In this document: in pieces, positions 45,392-57,531 of the stretch
Layout of the letters: each line of letters begins with the position of its first letter
How positions within the stretch are numbered: position 1 is the first letter of the stretch
The notes under the pieces: model-generated
Database searches by the model: none
What the model was told of the DNA's origin: nothing
What the model saw: only the letters and a program-made list of their open reading frames with translations
DNA from: Manihot esculenta
Taxonomy: Eukaryota; Streptophyta; Magnoliopsida; Malpighiales; Euphorbiaceae
NCBI RefSeq assembly: GCF_001659605.2
Contig: NC_035170.2
Location: 29,554,020-29,618,019, forward strand
Length of the DNA: 64,000 nucleotides
Reading direction: 5' to 3'
Position numbers and translations under genes: made by a program

Positions 45392-46503
45392 TCATAAAAA
45401 AAAGAAAGCACGCCACCAGGAAGTTTCTGCAAGAAAATGTCGAATTGTGAAGAAAACTGATTCTTTTCTTCTGTTAAAATGATGAAGAGGACTTGTTATT
45501 GATACATAATTCAGGGGAGGCATAGAATTTCAACTATTGCACAAAGTTTTTCATATGTACAAATTAGAAAAACAAAGAAAAGAAGAAAATAGCAAGACGA
45601 AATTCCAAACTGACCTCCCCTAGAAGATGCAGCTCTGTTATCCAAGAACTCAAGATATCTCTGAGTCCAATCTGAAAATGCACGCACAGGCCATAGAGTA
45701 ACGAACTGGTTTCTCACCCAATTCATGGTGTTCATCACCTCTTCAAAGCCAAAGGCTTGGCCATTTTCTTGCTGGAGATAATCCTCGAGATCATCAGACA
45801 CTGGGTGTCGACAAACTGGGCAAGAATTGTGTAGATTCAACCAAGGAACAATGCAATCAGAATGGTACAAATGCTTGCAGGGAAGCTCCTTCACCTCCAT
45901 ATCAACCTCAAATTCATCCTTGCAGACTGGACAATGCGTGTCTTTCGTCAGATTCTCTTGGGTAATGATCACTGTTGGCAGTGTTTCAATAGCTGAAGCT
46001 GGCGCAGGAGGAGGCCCTGGCCTGTCAATATCAGTCGTCCTCGAAACAAACAGGTTATCTGCATTAACAAAATTCTCGTCTTCAGGAACCACCAGTTGCT
46101 GCGGCGGAGCAGCCATGGGTAGTCTCTCCGGTCGAGGAGGTTCAAGAAACTGAAGGGTAATCCAAGGGCCATTGGCACCTTCAGATTCCCAACGAATTCT
46201 TCTACCAAATTCAAGATATTCTCGCCGTGTTTGAGGATGAAGCATTTGTGCTAACGAGTCCAACAGCCCTGACGCTGGAAAGGGTTCAAGTTCGGCGACG
46301 TCAGGGACGAGCCTTGGCCTTGATATGTCAAGCTCATGATTTAGCACATTAAAGCAATGAGGACAGAAGTTTTCATGTGGGTGTTGTATGGAGGAGAACC
46401 TCAAGGTTCTTCGGCAAGTTTGGCACCAGAAGTAATGAAAAGTTCTCATTCTTCGGATACCGTTGACGGTAACACGAGGGCGCCGGTGGGTACTCAGGGA
46501 CAT
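45392..46503 (-). CDS. RING-H2 E3 ubiquitin ligase (RZF1/RDUF-like)
   Basis: Two exons inferred: 46503-45615 and 45426-45392; 307 aa. The N-terminus has a zinc ribbon (C27, C30, C47, C50; YFWCQTC, ENFCPHC). A Pro-rich middle follows, then a C3H2C3 RING domain at about residues 191-231 (C191, C194, C209, H211, H214, C217, C228, C231). The pair places it in the plant RZF1/RDUF/CIP8-like family of E3 ligases, which transfer ubiquitin from E2 to substrates; several members act in drought or light responses (family knowledge). Read without splicing, the frame runs into a hydrophobic, unlikely tail. Splicing at 45615/45426 instead gives the family-typical ending ETSWWRAFFFL. I therefore call a 188-bp intron and a 35-nt terminal exon. 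Confidence 0.88.
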
Positions 46504-48929
46504 GGTTTGAGGTGAAAATGGAGAAGATAGTTATAGTTTTCAGGTTTGAATTGTGTGTTGGTGTTGAGGAAGAAGGAAATGGAGGCTTCTGCCATTTATA
46601 GAAGTGAGTCTTGTGGGAGAAAGATGAATGGAGAGAAAAAAGAATGGCTTTAGAGTAACAGGAAGAGATTCTTTTTCTTTCCTTTTTTGTCTCTAGTTTG
46701 CTTTTGTTAAACAGTTTCCTACGTTTTCTTGAGAAAGCTAAGGATGATTGGAAAATGATGCAAACTTTGTAGCTTATTAGCTTTTGGTGCTTAAAGTAGA
46801 AAGGATTGCATGGCCAACTTGCATGAACTCGTCCATCAAGATATTGGTTGGCAATGATTCTTGCAATAGATAAATTGCAAATGAATAATAAGATGGAAAA
46901 CACAATTTCCTCTTTTAATTTTAAAAAATATATTAATATGTTCTTAAAATTTTAAAATTATATAAATTACTATTAATTTTATAATTGTAGAAAAAATTTA
47001 CAATATTTTTTATAAAAAAAAACTAATTAGTATATATTTTTATAAAATCGAAAAATTAGCTAATAAATTTTTTTTGCATATATTTATATTTTAATATAAA
47101 TTTTTTAATATTGATTTAATTGGCTTAATTTTTATATTTTTATGTAATTTTAATTAATTTTTAAATTTTTAAATTTTAATAGGTGATAAAGCACTTTAAT
47201 AGTTTAACTAGTATACCACGTATTAATTATTATTATTTATATAAATTAATTATTAAATGACTGAAATATGTCGAATATTTATATTATTTTATATTTAATT
47301 TAAATATTTAAATTTTAAATTAATTGACTCAATAGTTTGCATTTAATTGTAATTTTACTCAACTTTTAAAAATTAAAATTTAAGACTTCAAATAAAATAT
47401 CAAATATAATATTTTATTATTTTTTAAATATAAACTAATTTTATATATAAAAATAATATTAACTCATATTTTACTATTGTTGAATGATATATATTAATTA
47501 TAAAGATAATAGTAATTTAACCGTTAAATACACAGTTAATTAACAAATTCACGGTAAATAGATTTTATTTTACATTAATAATTATAAAAATTTTATAATA
47601 ATATATTATTTATAATTATTTTATATATACTGTTATTTTAAATTAAATAATATATCTGTTATAAAATATTCATAATTAAATTATTGAAAATATTATCTAT
47701 ATATTATAATAATTAAATTATTTATTTTTAATTTTAAAAATTAATTAAAATTACATTCAACATAAATATTAAACCAATTTATTTAAACATTAAACGTTTG
47801 AATTAAAATATAAAATAATATAAACATTAGACTTTTTTAAGTTACTTGATCAATTTTAAAAAAATAATAATAATATATATGACATAACAGTTTAATTATT
47901 AAATTATCATATTTATCAAATTTAAGAATTTAAATATTAGCTAAATTTACACCAAAATGCAAAGATTGTAAATTAAATTAAAATTAAAATATTTAGATTA
48001 AAATGTAAATATATGCATACCATTAATCTTTTTGAGTCAATTATATAATGTAGATACTAAATCATAAAATATTTAATAGTTTATAATTAATAAAATGATT
48101 AATTAATAAATTTTTTAAAAATTTTAAGATATTTTAATATATTTTTTAAAAATAAGAAACTCTTGAATAGTAATTTTTTTATAATAAAAATATTAATATT
48201 GAGTTGGAAAATTATGTAGAAAAACCAATAACTATAATGGAATTCACATAACAATGAGTTAAGTCCATGTATTAATTTGTCTTTTAGATCATTAGGGTCA
48301 GTGTCTGCATGATGCAAGTGATAGTATTTATTTTTAAAAATAATATTATAAATTAATATTATAATACTAAAAAAAAGTGATTAATAGTTAGCGTTTTGTT
48401 ATTAAATTATATTTCAATTGTATACATTAATCTTTCTATGATATAATGGTTGAAATAAAATGTTAAAAACTAAAGATAATTTATCATTTTAAAAACCTAT
48501 TAATTAAATATTAAAAGTAAATTTTATACAAATTTTTATGGTCACTCTTTAATTAACACGAGATTTAATTATGTGATTGCTAAACACAATTAATGTTTTT
48601 AACGTTTAAAAATAATAAGATCAAAAAGCAACTTGAAAATTTAAAAACAAACAAAAAAAAATCAATAGGAATTGTTTATTTAAAGAAAAGTGAGAATTGT
48701 GTGTTTGAAACCCAAATTGATGTCAATTTGAATTTCCTTGAGTAATCTAAATTGAGGGAAATTCTTGCCAAATTCATTAAGTTGGTCTGAAGACGATGAC
48801 TTGAATTACACAAGTCAATAAATATGTAATTGCAAGTTAGCATTAAAGGGTATAACTGTAAATGCAATACAAGAATTTGATCAATCAGATAAATTATTAA
48901 ATTATTAAGTGTGTTAGATGTAGGGGAGT
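46504..48929. other. AT-rich intergenic DNA
   Basis: The first few hundred bases upstream of 46503 should hold the RING-gene promoter. The remainder is very AT-rich with no open frame of note. No repeat boundaries could be supported by eye. Confidence 0.5.
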
Positions 48930-49376
48930 AGTATTCAGTTCAAATCGAAAAAATTAATTGAGCTAAATTAATTTAAAAAATTCAGTTCGGTTCGATTTTT
49001 TATTCATTTCGATTCGGTATAATTTTTAATTTTAAAAATTTTAATTATTTAACTCTAGTTTAATTTTAATCAGAAAAAAAATTAAAAATATTAAATTGAA
49101 CAGATTAATAATAATAATATATTATTTTCAATAATATAAAGATATTAGATTATATTAAAGTTAAAATATTTCAATTATATTTTAAAATATTAAAATTAAA
49201 AATATAAAAAATAAAAAATTATTTAAAATTTAAATCGATGAAATAGAATTAAATTGAATCGAATTAAATTAATTCCATTCAATTTAATTTCTGACTAAAT
49301 CAATTTAATTTTTATAAATATTAAAATTTTAATTTTTAATTTATTCAATTTAATTTAATTTTAAACGTTTATCGCT
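48930..49376 (+). repeat. Palindromic MITE-like element, copy E
   Basis: About 447 bp beginning 'agtattcagttcaaatcgaa', with the words 'attcagttcggttcgatttt' and the 'taataatatattattttcaa' core, and ending 'tttaatttaattttaaacg'. Same family and orientation as copies B, C and D. Confidence 0.72.
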
Positions 49377-50067
49377 CCGATTTTTTTTTAAAATGATATC
49401 ACTCCTAATTAAATGCATGCTTTTTCGAAGGCTGAAATTATATAAAATCATCATAATTTAATTTAAATAATTATGTATAAAATGAAAAAATAATGAAAAT
49501 TGAATAAAGAGGTAAATATATATTTTTTTGAATCAAAAGAGGTAAATATATTTATAAGTACCTCTTTAAAAAAAATTATTTTTACATAAATATCTTATTA
49601 ATTTGTCATAAAATATTGTATAATTTTATATGTTTGTATGATATAATTTGCCGACCAACTGGTAATCTGTTTGAAAGGCTGCTGGGTAATTAGTTATCGA
49701 ATAAATAAATTAATAATTAATTAATTAATTATTAGACACCGGATGGCGCAAGTTGACCATCCCAACCCAAAACGGTAAAGCCAAACCAAACTGAGTCAAA
49801 TCGTCCAATACAACCCGAGTTACCTCACCAAACTCGTTGGGATTGGGTTTGTGATTTGTCCCCTAGTAGGCGGTTATCCATCCGTCAAAACCCCACCCAT
49901 CCCCTTCCTCTCTCCCTCTTTCTAAAACAGAGCCCCAAATCTTTAGAGAGAGAAGCGCTTTCCCGAGAAATGAACCAAAATCCGAGATAGTAATCGGAGG
50001 AAAAGAAAAAAAAAAGGATTGAGTTGTTCTCGGTATCCAAACAGAAAATAGCTTTCCTCTCTAAATC
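49377..50067. other. Upstream region of the RETICULATA-related gene
   Basis: AT-rich spacer, then from about 49735 a more balanced composition that probably includes the promoter and 5' UTR of the gene starting at 50068. No other feature is recognised. Confidence 0.5.
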
Positions 50068-53000
50068 ATGTCTCACTTTGTTTTCCACACAGCTCAAATC
50101 CCAACCACCACAAGCTCCGCCAAGACCTTACCGTTAAAGCCGAGTCTCCCTCCGATTCCCCAACTTTGCCCGCGCCATCAGCTGCCGTTTGCCCAGCTGG
50201 TGACCTGTAAGTTGCGGAGGAATCTTATCATTAAGTGCTCGTCTCCTTCTGTAATCGATGGTAGCGATTCCATTGCAGCTTTGGAGCGGTGCTTTCTGGC
50301 CCCGGATGCTGCACCCGGGGATTTAGGTTTAGCGTCGAGGTCAAGAGGGGAGTTTGGACCAGTTATGAAGGGGAAGTACGGTGCGTTTGGTGCAGTTACT
50401 TTGGAGAAAGGGAAACTCGATTTGTCGCAGAAGGAGTCCAAAGTTAGCCCTGAGGTTAGTTGTTTACTCATTTTTATACAATAATTTGTTAATTGAAATT
50501 TCAAATGAAACGTTTGGTTGTCTAATTGTAAGTTCGAAGAACCAAATTTTGAACTCAATTAAGCACAATGTTTTGGGGTTGTCCGTGTATGTGTTTCTTC
50601 AGGACTGCGTAAATTTTGATTATTTATTGCAAGCTCATGAGCTTGGCTTTTTTGTTTTACAATTTTCTCATTGAATTAACTTCAGCATGAGAAATTCTTC
50701 ATCTTAAGTTCTCACTTTCTAACAATATGCAATTGTTGAGTTGTTTTATGAACTAATGCAATGCTTTATTCTTCAGTGATTAGTATTACACACTTAATTT
50801 CACACTATATCTATTGTCTATATATTCATCTGGTTACCTGTGAAAACATGAGTCTTTTGGAGAAAAATGAACTTAACTCGATATTAACGTTAATAGCCAA
50901 ACTCTGATGATTCTTTGCAATAGGGCAGGTAATAGCGCGTAGGATGTGATATTGTGTCTGAAGGAGTTGAGATTTTAAGGTTTGACTTGTGTCAGTGGAG
51001 GCTTTTGAAATTGGTTGCACGAATTTTAAACAATATAATAGTAGTTTCCTAATTAGATGTGCCAGCAAAATATTAAGCTGACTGCAGATAAATGCTCAAG
51101 TTAAAGCCTCCTTTGTACTGCTTCTCTTTGGTGGTCTGGAGGGAAAAATGTCCCTTTGTTTGGATGTCTAGTTGTGAAGTTGGTATGGAGAAATTAAAGA
51201 AGAGAAATGTAGAGAAAAGAAAATAACAGAAATGTGATTCACTTTCTTTTGTTTGGATCTTTGAATAGATTCTTATAATAGGAGGAAATACCACTTCTCT
51301 AATGTAAAAATTGACTATTATGCTCTCACAAATTAATAAATAGAGGCTTTAAAACAATGAGAACATTTAAGTGTTTTAATACAACTAATTCTCATTTCTC
51401 TCCATTTCCCACCATTTTGGGAAGAAATGTTTTGGACAAAATATAAGGAGTTGAGAAATATGATTTCTTGTCCTTTATCTCCATTTCTCTCCCTTTCTCC
51501 TATTTCGTTGATGTCCAAACAAGAGAATATAGGGAAATCAATTTTCTTTTCTTTTCTCTTCTGTCCATTTCCCTCAATCCAAGCAGAGCAATAAGTTTTG
51601 GTTGTCCTTCAAAAAATATTCAGGAGCCATAAAAACCAGTCAAAATGCTAGGTTTGATACCTATTAGTGCTCTCTTTATGCTGGTCAGCTGTCATATTCC
51701 GTTGAAAGCAATACAATGAACTTGTATACTTCTTAGTGCTGAGTTTTGTGACCCCAGTTGCATGCTTTAAAGGGCCTGCTTTTATTTAAAATGGTCACCA
51801 GAAATAGTCATCTCTAAGCTAGATTTCCCTTAGTCCCCTCCAAGATTGAAAAATTTCTGTCAAATTGTCTTATTTCTTTTGACAATTGCAGGTTGCACTT
51901 GGAGGAGGTGGTGGAGATATTGGAAAGAAAATTAATCACGGTGGTGGTGATGGAGGTGACGATGATGGTGACGATGATGATTATTTTGATGACTTTGATG
52001 ATGGTGATGAGGGAGATGAGGGAGGACTATTCAGGAGAAGGAAATTTCTTGAAGAGGTTGGAATTATTATATATGATCAAATAGACTTATTATTACACAT
52101 CCTTTTGGTAATATAATGTTCTCCTCAACAAGTGTTTTTATGCTGTATTCATTTATATCCTTGTTTGTTGTCAGCTTTTTGATCGAAAATTTGTAGATGC
52201 TGTTTTGAATGAGTGGCAGAAAACAATGATGGATTTGCCTGCTGGATTCCGACAAGCATATGAGATGGTGAATATCATGCTTGTAGTATTGTTATTTTAT
52301 CCTTCTATTAGAATTCTTCGAGTAAATACTGAGTCTAAGTGCAATAATGCTTTCAGGGTTTGGTCAGCTCAGCTCAAATGGTAAAGTTCCTAGCAATAAA
52401 TGCCAGACCAACCACTACTAGGATGATCTCCAGAGCACTTCCTCAAGCAATTTCTAGGGCATTTATTGGGAGGTAATTTATTCTGTTGGGTTTCATTATT
52501 ACAGCATGCTATATATGAAGTCTTCCATAAATTCACTGCACCACTTCATCTTCATTTTTAGCTAGGAGACTGCCTGAAGATTTAAAGCTTCGGCTATTGT
52601 AAATATATTAAATGCTTATCCCTACGAAGAGCACCAAGCATGGGTGAGTTATTTTGGACGAAGATTCTATCAGAGAAATGTTTGCCAAAATGAAATTTGT
52701 GTTCTTTTGAGAATAGAAGCATGTGTTATTTCTTAATGGGATACTTGAATCTTAAATTTGTATAATAGGCACTAAAGTAACAAATGTAATGTGAATATAG
52801 CATTTTGTTAGCAATTTCCTTTTGTTTTACTCTTCAGGTTGTTACTATACCCCAATTGTAGCCATGTGTTCTTTTTTCCTCATTTTCTCCCCACCCGATA
52901 AAAACTCTTCTCTATGTCTCTCTACCTATCACATGCAAACAAATTATGAAGGAAGATGGGATTAGCTCGATGAAAAAATATGCGCCTGAGGAAGTTTATT

Positions 53001-55495
53001 GGCAGATTTCATCACACGAGAAAATGGCAACCTTTGAAAGCCATTAAAGATATATTGAGAAGTTCCAGACCTTGTTTAAGAGGACAGATACAAACCTCTA
53101 GCAGAACCAGATTACATAGCTGATTGGTATCAGTAGGGATTTCTTGGTCAAGGTTATTGCAAGTGACATTGACCACAGCTTTAAACATAAAGATTTAAGA
53201 CAATTTTGTTTAGGTTGAAGATCTCAATGTAAAGATAGGTAAATTTGTTATTTGTGTGTTTGGGGAAAAGGAGAGAGAAAAAATAGGGTTTGGGGGCAGG
53301 GGGGGATTATTAATGAGATTGTGGAAATTCATGGACTTCAATTTGCTTTTAGTCTGAGGCAGATGGTTGGTGTTCAAGATGATGATTTGCTAGTAAATTA
53401 CTGCTTGTCTCAGCCTTAATATGGGTAACAAAACTTTGGTTTGGTGGTAGGGGAGAAGAGAGGAAGTTTACCTGTCACATAGCAAATTTGCTGTGCAACT
53501 GAAGTTTGCCCCTTCATATCCTGAGTTATGAGTCAATGGAATACGCCACATGATTCAGCATCTATTAGAAATTATTATTGAAGTTTAGAACTTGGTAAAT
53601 CTGTTACTATGAGCACCCAATAGAACAAAATTTAGAGATTGCTGAAAAATACTGTACAAATCTAGTCCAGATGTGTAGTACATCCTTAATGAAACTTCCC
53701 TTTTTGAATGTGCAATCAATGTTCCATTGACAATAATAGAGTGATGAGATTTCAGATTGTTTATGATACAATATTCTGTTCCACAGGATGCTTGCAGATC
53801 CTGCCTTTTTGTATAGGCTTCTTTTAGAGCAGGCTGCTACAATTGGTTGCTCTGTTTGGTGGGAGGTGAAAAATCGCAAGGACAGGTATTTGTTTTCTTT
53901 CTTATGACAGTGGAGATATGATTGCTTTTTGTTTCCTGTGACACTGAACTGATGGTCAATTGTCTTACTGGTATTATAGGATAAAACAGGAATGGGATCT
54001 GGCACTTGTAAATGTTCTCACAGCAACAGCTTGCAATGCCATTGTCGTTTGGACACTTGCTCCTTGCCGTTCGTATGGAAACACATTCCGGTTTGATTTG
54101 CAAAATACCTTACAAAAGCTGCCAAACAATATATTTGAAAAGAGTTACCCACTTAGAGAATTTGACTTGCAAAAGAGAGTCCACTCATTCTTCTATAAAG
54201 CTGCAGAGTTATGTGTGGTTGGATTAGGTGCAGGGGCAATACAAGGTCAATTGTCGAATTTCTTGGCCAGTAAAAAGAAAGATAGGTAAGAATTTAAAAG
54301 AAACACTTTCTTCTTATTCAACTTACTCTTGTATTTTCCAATTTCCATAGAGAAATAGACCAGAAGAAAAGGCTATTATTTGTTACATCAACCTGATTAT
54401 AACTGAGGCCATTCTCTTCACTTGTTTGGCAGATTATCTGTGACAGTCCCACCTGTGACTAACTATGCACGTGGCTATGGTGCTTTTCTTGGACTTTATG
54501 CAAACTTGAGATACCAGCTATTATGTGGATTTGATAGAGCAGTGGTCAACCATTTTGATGTAATTGGAGTTGCACTATTTTTCAGCACAGCTTTCAGGTT
54601 TGTTTTTTTCCTACTTCAGAATATGCTTAACTTTTCTGACCCTGAACTTAATCTTAGTCTAGGACTTCATGATATAATTGTCATGCATCATGAATGGCTC
54701 TTACCATTTTGTTTAGATGGTCTTTTGAACTATTCAGGGTTTTGATTCAAAATTATTTTTGACCTATTTATGAAATTGTCTATTTGATTTATTGTCTCAC
54801 TCCTACATCCTGCTGGAGGACAAGGAAAATTAAATAAAAAAAATTTTGTGGGCCTGTCACTGTAGTTGCTTCTCTTCTATTGTTGAGAACCTATTCATGA
54901 TCATCAGATTTCTTGGAGTTCATGCCTCTTTTATTAGAACCTGGCACAAGTTTGTATGTCATGGAATTCTTTGACGACTTCAGTCTCCAGTTTTATACTT
55001 TCCAGTGTAAATCATGTGTGGAGACTCTGATCTCACCTATGACCGTTTCTTCCAAACTCTGATGAAAATTGTCTATTTCTAGACCTCTGATAAGAACTGT
55101 GATTGTGATGCTACTGATATCAATGATGACGTTTTTGTTTGAAACTCTCGAGTTTCATTTTGTATCAGTGTGTGCCATTAACCATTTTGCTCTGAATCCC
55201 ATGTAGAATTTTGAACGTGCAAGTTGGAGAGACATCAAGGCTGGCCTGGATAGGCGCAGAGGCAGATCCTCTAGTTCAGTCAGATAACCTCTTGAAGGCT
55301 TACAACAGACCCTCTGAGGATGTTGCTACAACATCATCATCTTCAAAATGGTTTATATCGAAGAAAACCCTTGTTTCTGGGCTAGGGCTTCTGGGCATCA
55401 AACAAGGAAATGCCGATTCTGTCGATGGCGAAGCACCATCAGCTCCGAAGGCTAGAAGGAAGAGGGTGGTCCGGAAGAAAGTGTCTGCAAGCTAA
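50068..55495 (+). CDS. RETICULATA-related protein, chloroplastic (DUF3411)
   Basis: Eight exons inferred at 50068-50454, 51892-52056, 52175-52267, 52357-52472, 53787-53885, 53980-54285, 54433-54597 and 55207-55495; 539 aa, all junctions GT-AG and in frame. The N-terminus is Ser/Pro/Thr-rich with few acidic residues, like a plastid transit peptide. A Gly-rich then strongly acidic tract follows (DDGDDDDYFDDFDDGDEGDE, exon 2). Then comes the DUF3411 region with FLEELFDRKFVDAVLNEWQK, MLADPAFLYRLLLEQ, hydrophobic segments such as LCVVGLGAGAIQG, and VTNYARGYGAFLGLYANLRY. The C-terminus is basic (ARRKRVVRKK). Family members are chloroplast envelope membrane proteins affecting leaf reticulation and mesophyll development (family knowledge). 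It lacks any extra C-terminal domain, so I favour the RER3/RER4 class. Intron 4 (52473-53786) is the second longest and empty of recognised features. Confidence 0.92.
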
Positions 55496-56715
55496 GCATA
55501 ACTCAGTTGATGTAATTGCCATCATCATCCAATTTTGCAACCTCTTAAACAATAAAAAACAATGCATCAAATTGAGGATTAAGAACTGCTCGGAGTAAAT
55601 TCATCAAGCTTCCTGTGCATAAATCTGCAAAGGAGTTTTAAGATGATGACGCCATAGCCACTGTCAGCTGAAGAATTTTTTGGAAAATATATGTTGATTT
55701 CTTGTGCTCATTTTGTTTGTTGTAGTACAGAATTTCAAGTTTAATCTCTACAATGATAATGACTAAACTAGTTTAATTTTTGGGTTAATATTTGTTTTGT
55801 GCATTAATCAGTTAAAATAATCTCTCTTAACATCCTGTAGTTTGAAATTTGAACTCTTCCCGTCCCTGGGGTAATGCAAAGCCTCTTGTCTTAAATTATG
55901 CTAAATGTTTATTTAACTAGCCTTTTTTAGTTATCATTTTTCTTTTTTAACTTTGTAATAAAACTGTAATTGATCAAGTTGTTGAACCTTTTTTAAGTGC
56001 TAGGAGGAATTGCAATTTAGTGAGATTCAAATTATATTTGTATCACAAGTTTTTTTGGAAGACAATTTATATATGAAAAATATATTTTTAATTGCAAGAT
56101 TAAATAATAAAAAAGTGCTAATAGAATTTAAATATAAACTAATTTGTATTAATAAAATTTTTGAAGCTTTGAATTTTTTTTTTGTTGTAAATAGAGTTAT
56201 TTTTCCAGTTTTTTTTTTTCAATAAATAATTAAAGGTGTTCTTTTTTTCAGTAACAGACCTGAAGTTTCTATTCCACCTTCCTTTGGTGTATACGGGTTT
56301 CTCAAACTTGAAAGGGAATGTTGTTTTTGCTTCCAAAATGTTCGAGTTCATGCTTTGAAATTTTACTTATTGAATTTAATCATTTAATTTGTCAACATTA
56401 TTAATAAATCATTATATAAAAAAATATGATGCTTAATCAACAAAATCTTTAAAAGTGCATTGACTTTCCTATTATATTTAGCAATTATTAGTGGAAGGGC
56501 AATGCCCCACATCCTGAAAGTCCTTTGCTAGTTTTGCCTAAAATGTTTGTCCGCAATCTACAGTTTCCACATCAAAAAGATAACATACCATATCTTAAAA
56601 TCCCATTTTTAATTTCCAATATCCTCCACTCCTTACTCACCCTTTTCCTCTGAATCCCATTCCCACCACCTCCCTCCTCCGCCTACCGCCGCCGCCGCCG
56701 CCAGCTCCAAGAAAA
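55496..56715. other. Spacer between RETICULATA-related and ELO genes
   Basis: 3' flank of one gene and 5' flank of the next, both on the plus strand. A (CCG)n run at about 56685-56702 lies in the presumed 5' UTR just before the ATG at 56716. No other gene is seen. Confidence 0.5.
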
Positions 56716-57531
56716 ATGAACCCAATATTCTCTACCCTCCAATATTGGCTAGTGAACCACCCTTTAATCCTCCAATTCTCATGGACTCCAGGCCACACCC
56801 TTGGCTCCACTCCTCAATTCCTGTTCCTCACTATCTTCACCTACCTTTCTCTCACTTATCTTCTCTCTCATTCCTCCTTCCGTAATTCCCTTGGATCCCA
56901 CTTTCTCAAACCAATCACAGCCCTCCACAACCTCACTCTTTTCCTCCTTTCCTTCATCATGGCCGTTGGTTGCACCGTCTCCATTATCTTCCACACTCCT
57001 CATCTCCATCACATCATTTGCTTCCCTTCGCACATTTCACCATCTGGACCTCTGTTTTTCTGGGCCTACATCTTCTACCTTTCAAAAATTCTTGAATTCT
57101 TAGATACCCTTTTGATTATTCTTAGTAATTCAATCCAAAGGTTGACATTCCTCCACGTCTACCACCATGCAACTGTGGTGATTATGTGTTATCTATGGCT
57201 TACCACTCGCCAGTCTTTGTTTCCTGTAGCTTTGATCACAAATTCAGTTGTGCACGTGATAATGTACTACTACTATCTATGGTGTGCAATGGGTGTGCGG
57301 CCCAAGTGGAAAAGGTTGGTGACTGATTGCCAGATTGTGCAATTTGTGTTTAGTTTTGGAATCTCAGGTGTGATGCTGTATTACCATTTCACTGGATTGG
57401 GATGCTCTGGAATATGGGGTTGGTGTTTCAATGCTGTTTTCAATGCTTCCCTTTTGCTCCTTTTCCTTGACTTTCACAGGAAGAGCTATATCAAGAAAAG
57501 GATTCATCATGATAAAGATAAACGGCCATGA
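56716..57531 (+). CDS. ELO-family fatty acid elongase-like protein
   Basis: Single-exon ORF, 271 aa, multi-pass membrane protein. It shows the ELO signatures in order: KILEFLDT (residues 124-131), the catalytic HXXHH box HVYHH (147-151), NSVVHVIMYYYY (176-187) and a late Tyr/Phe-rich helix. The C-terminus is strongly basic. ELO enzymes catalyse the condensation step of very-long-chain fatty acid synthesis at the ER. Plants use mainly KCS condensing enzymes and keep a few ELO/HOS3-type homologues, mostly intronless, whose substrates are less clear (family knowledge). Length is normal for the family. The ATG at 56716 follows a CCG-rich leader and has no nearby upstream rival. Nothing indicates decay. 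Confidence 0.92.
   Translation: MNPIFSTLQYWLVNHPLILQFSWTPGHTLGSTPQFLFLTIFTYLSLTYLLSHSSFRNSLGSHFLKPITALHNLTLFLLSFIMAVGCTVSIIFHTPHLHHIICFPSHISPSGPLFFWAYIFYLSKILEFLDTLLIILSNSIQRLTFLHVYHHATVVIMCYLWLTTRQSLFPVALITNSVVHVIMYYYYLWCAMGVRPKWKRLVTDCQIVQFVFSFGISGVMLYYHFTGLGCSGIWGWCFNAVFNASLLLLFLDFHRKSYIKKRIHHDKDKRP

Noticed and set aside
45511..45614. Unspliced hydrophobic C-terminus of the RING gene as a transmembrane anchor
   Set aside because: Good GT-AG sites and the restored SWWR ending favour an intron here. Kept only as a possible retained-intron isoform.
49885..50097. Minus-strand 70-aa ORF overlapping the start of the RETICULATA-related gene
   Set aside because: It lies in the 5' UTR/promoter of the plus-strand gene, has no domain and is probably a chance frame.
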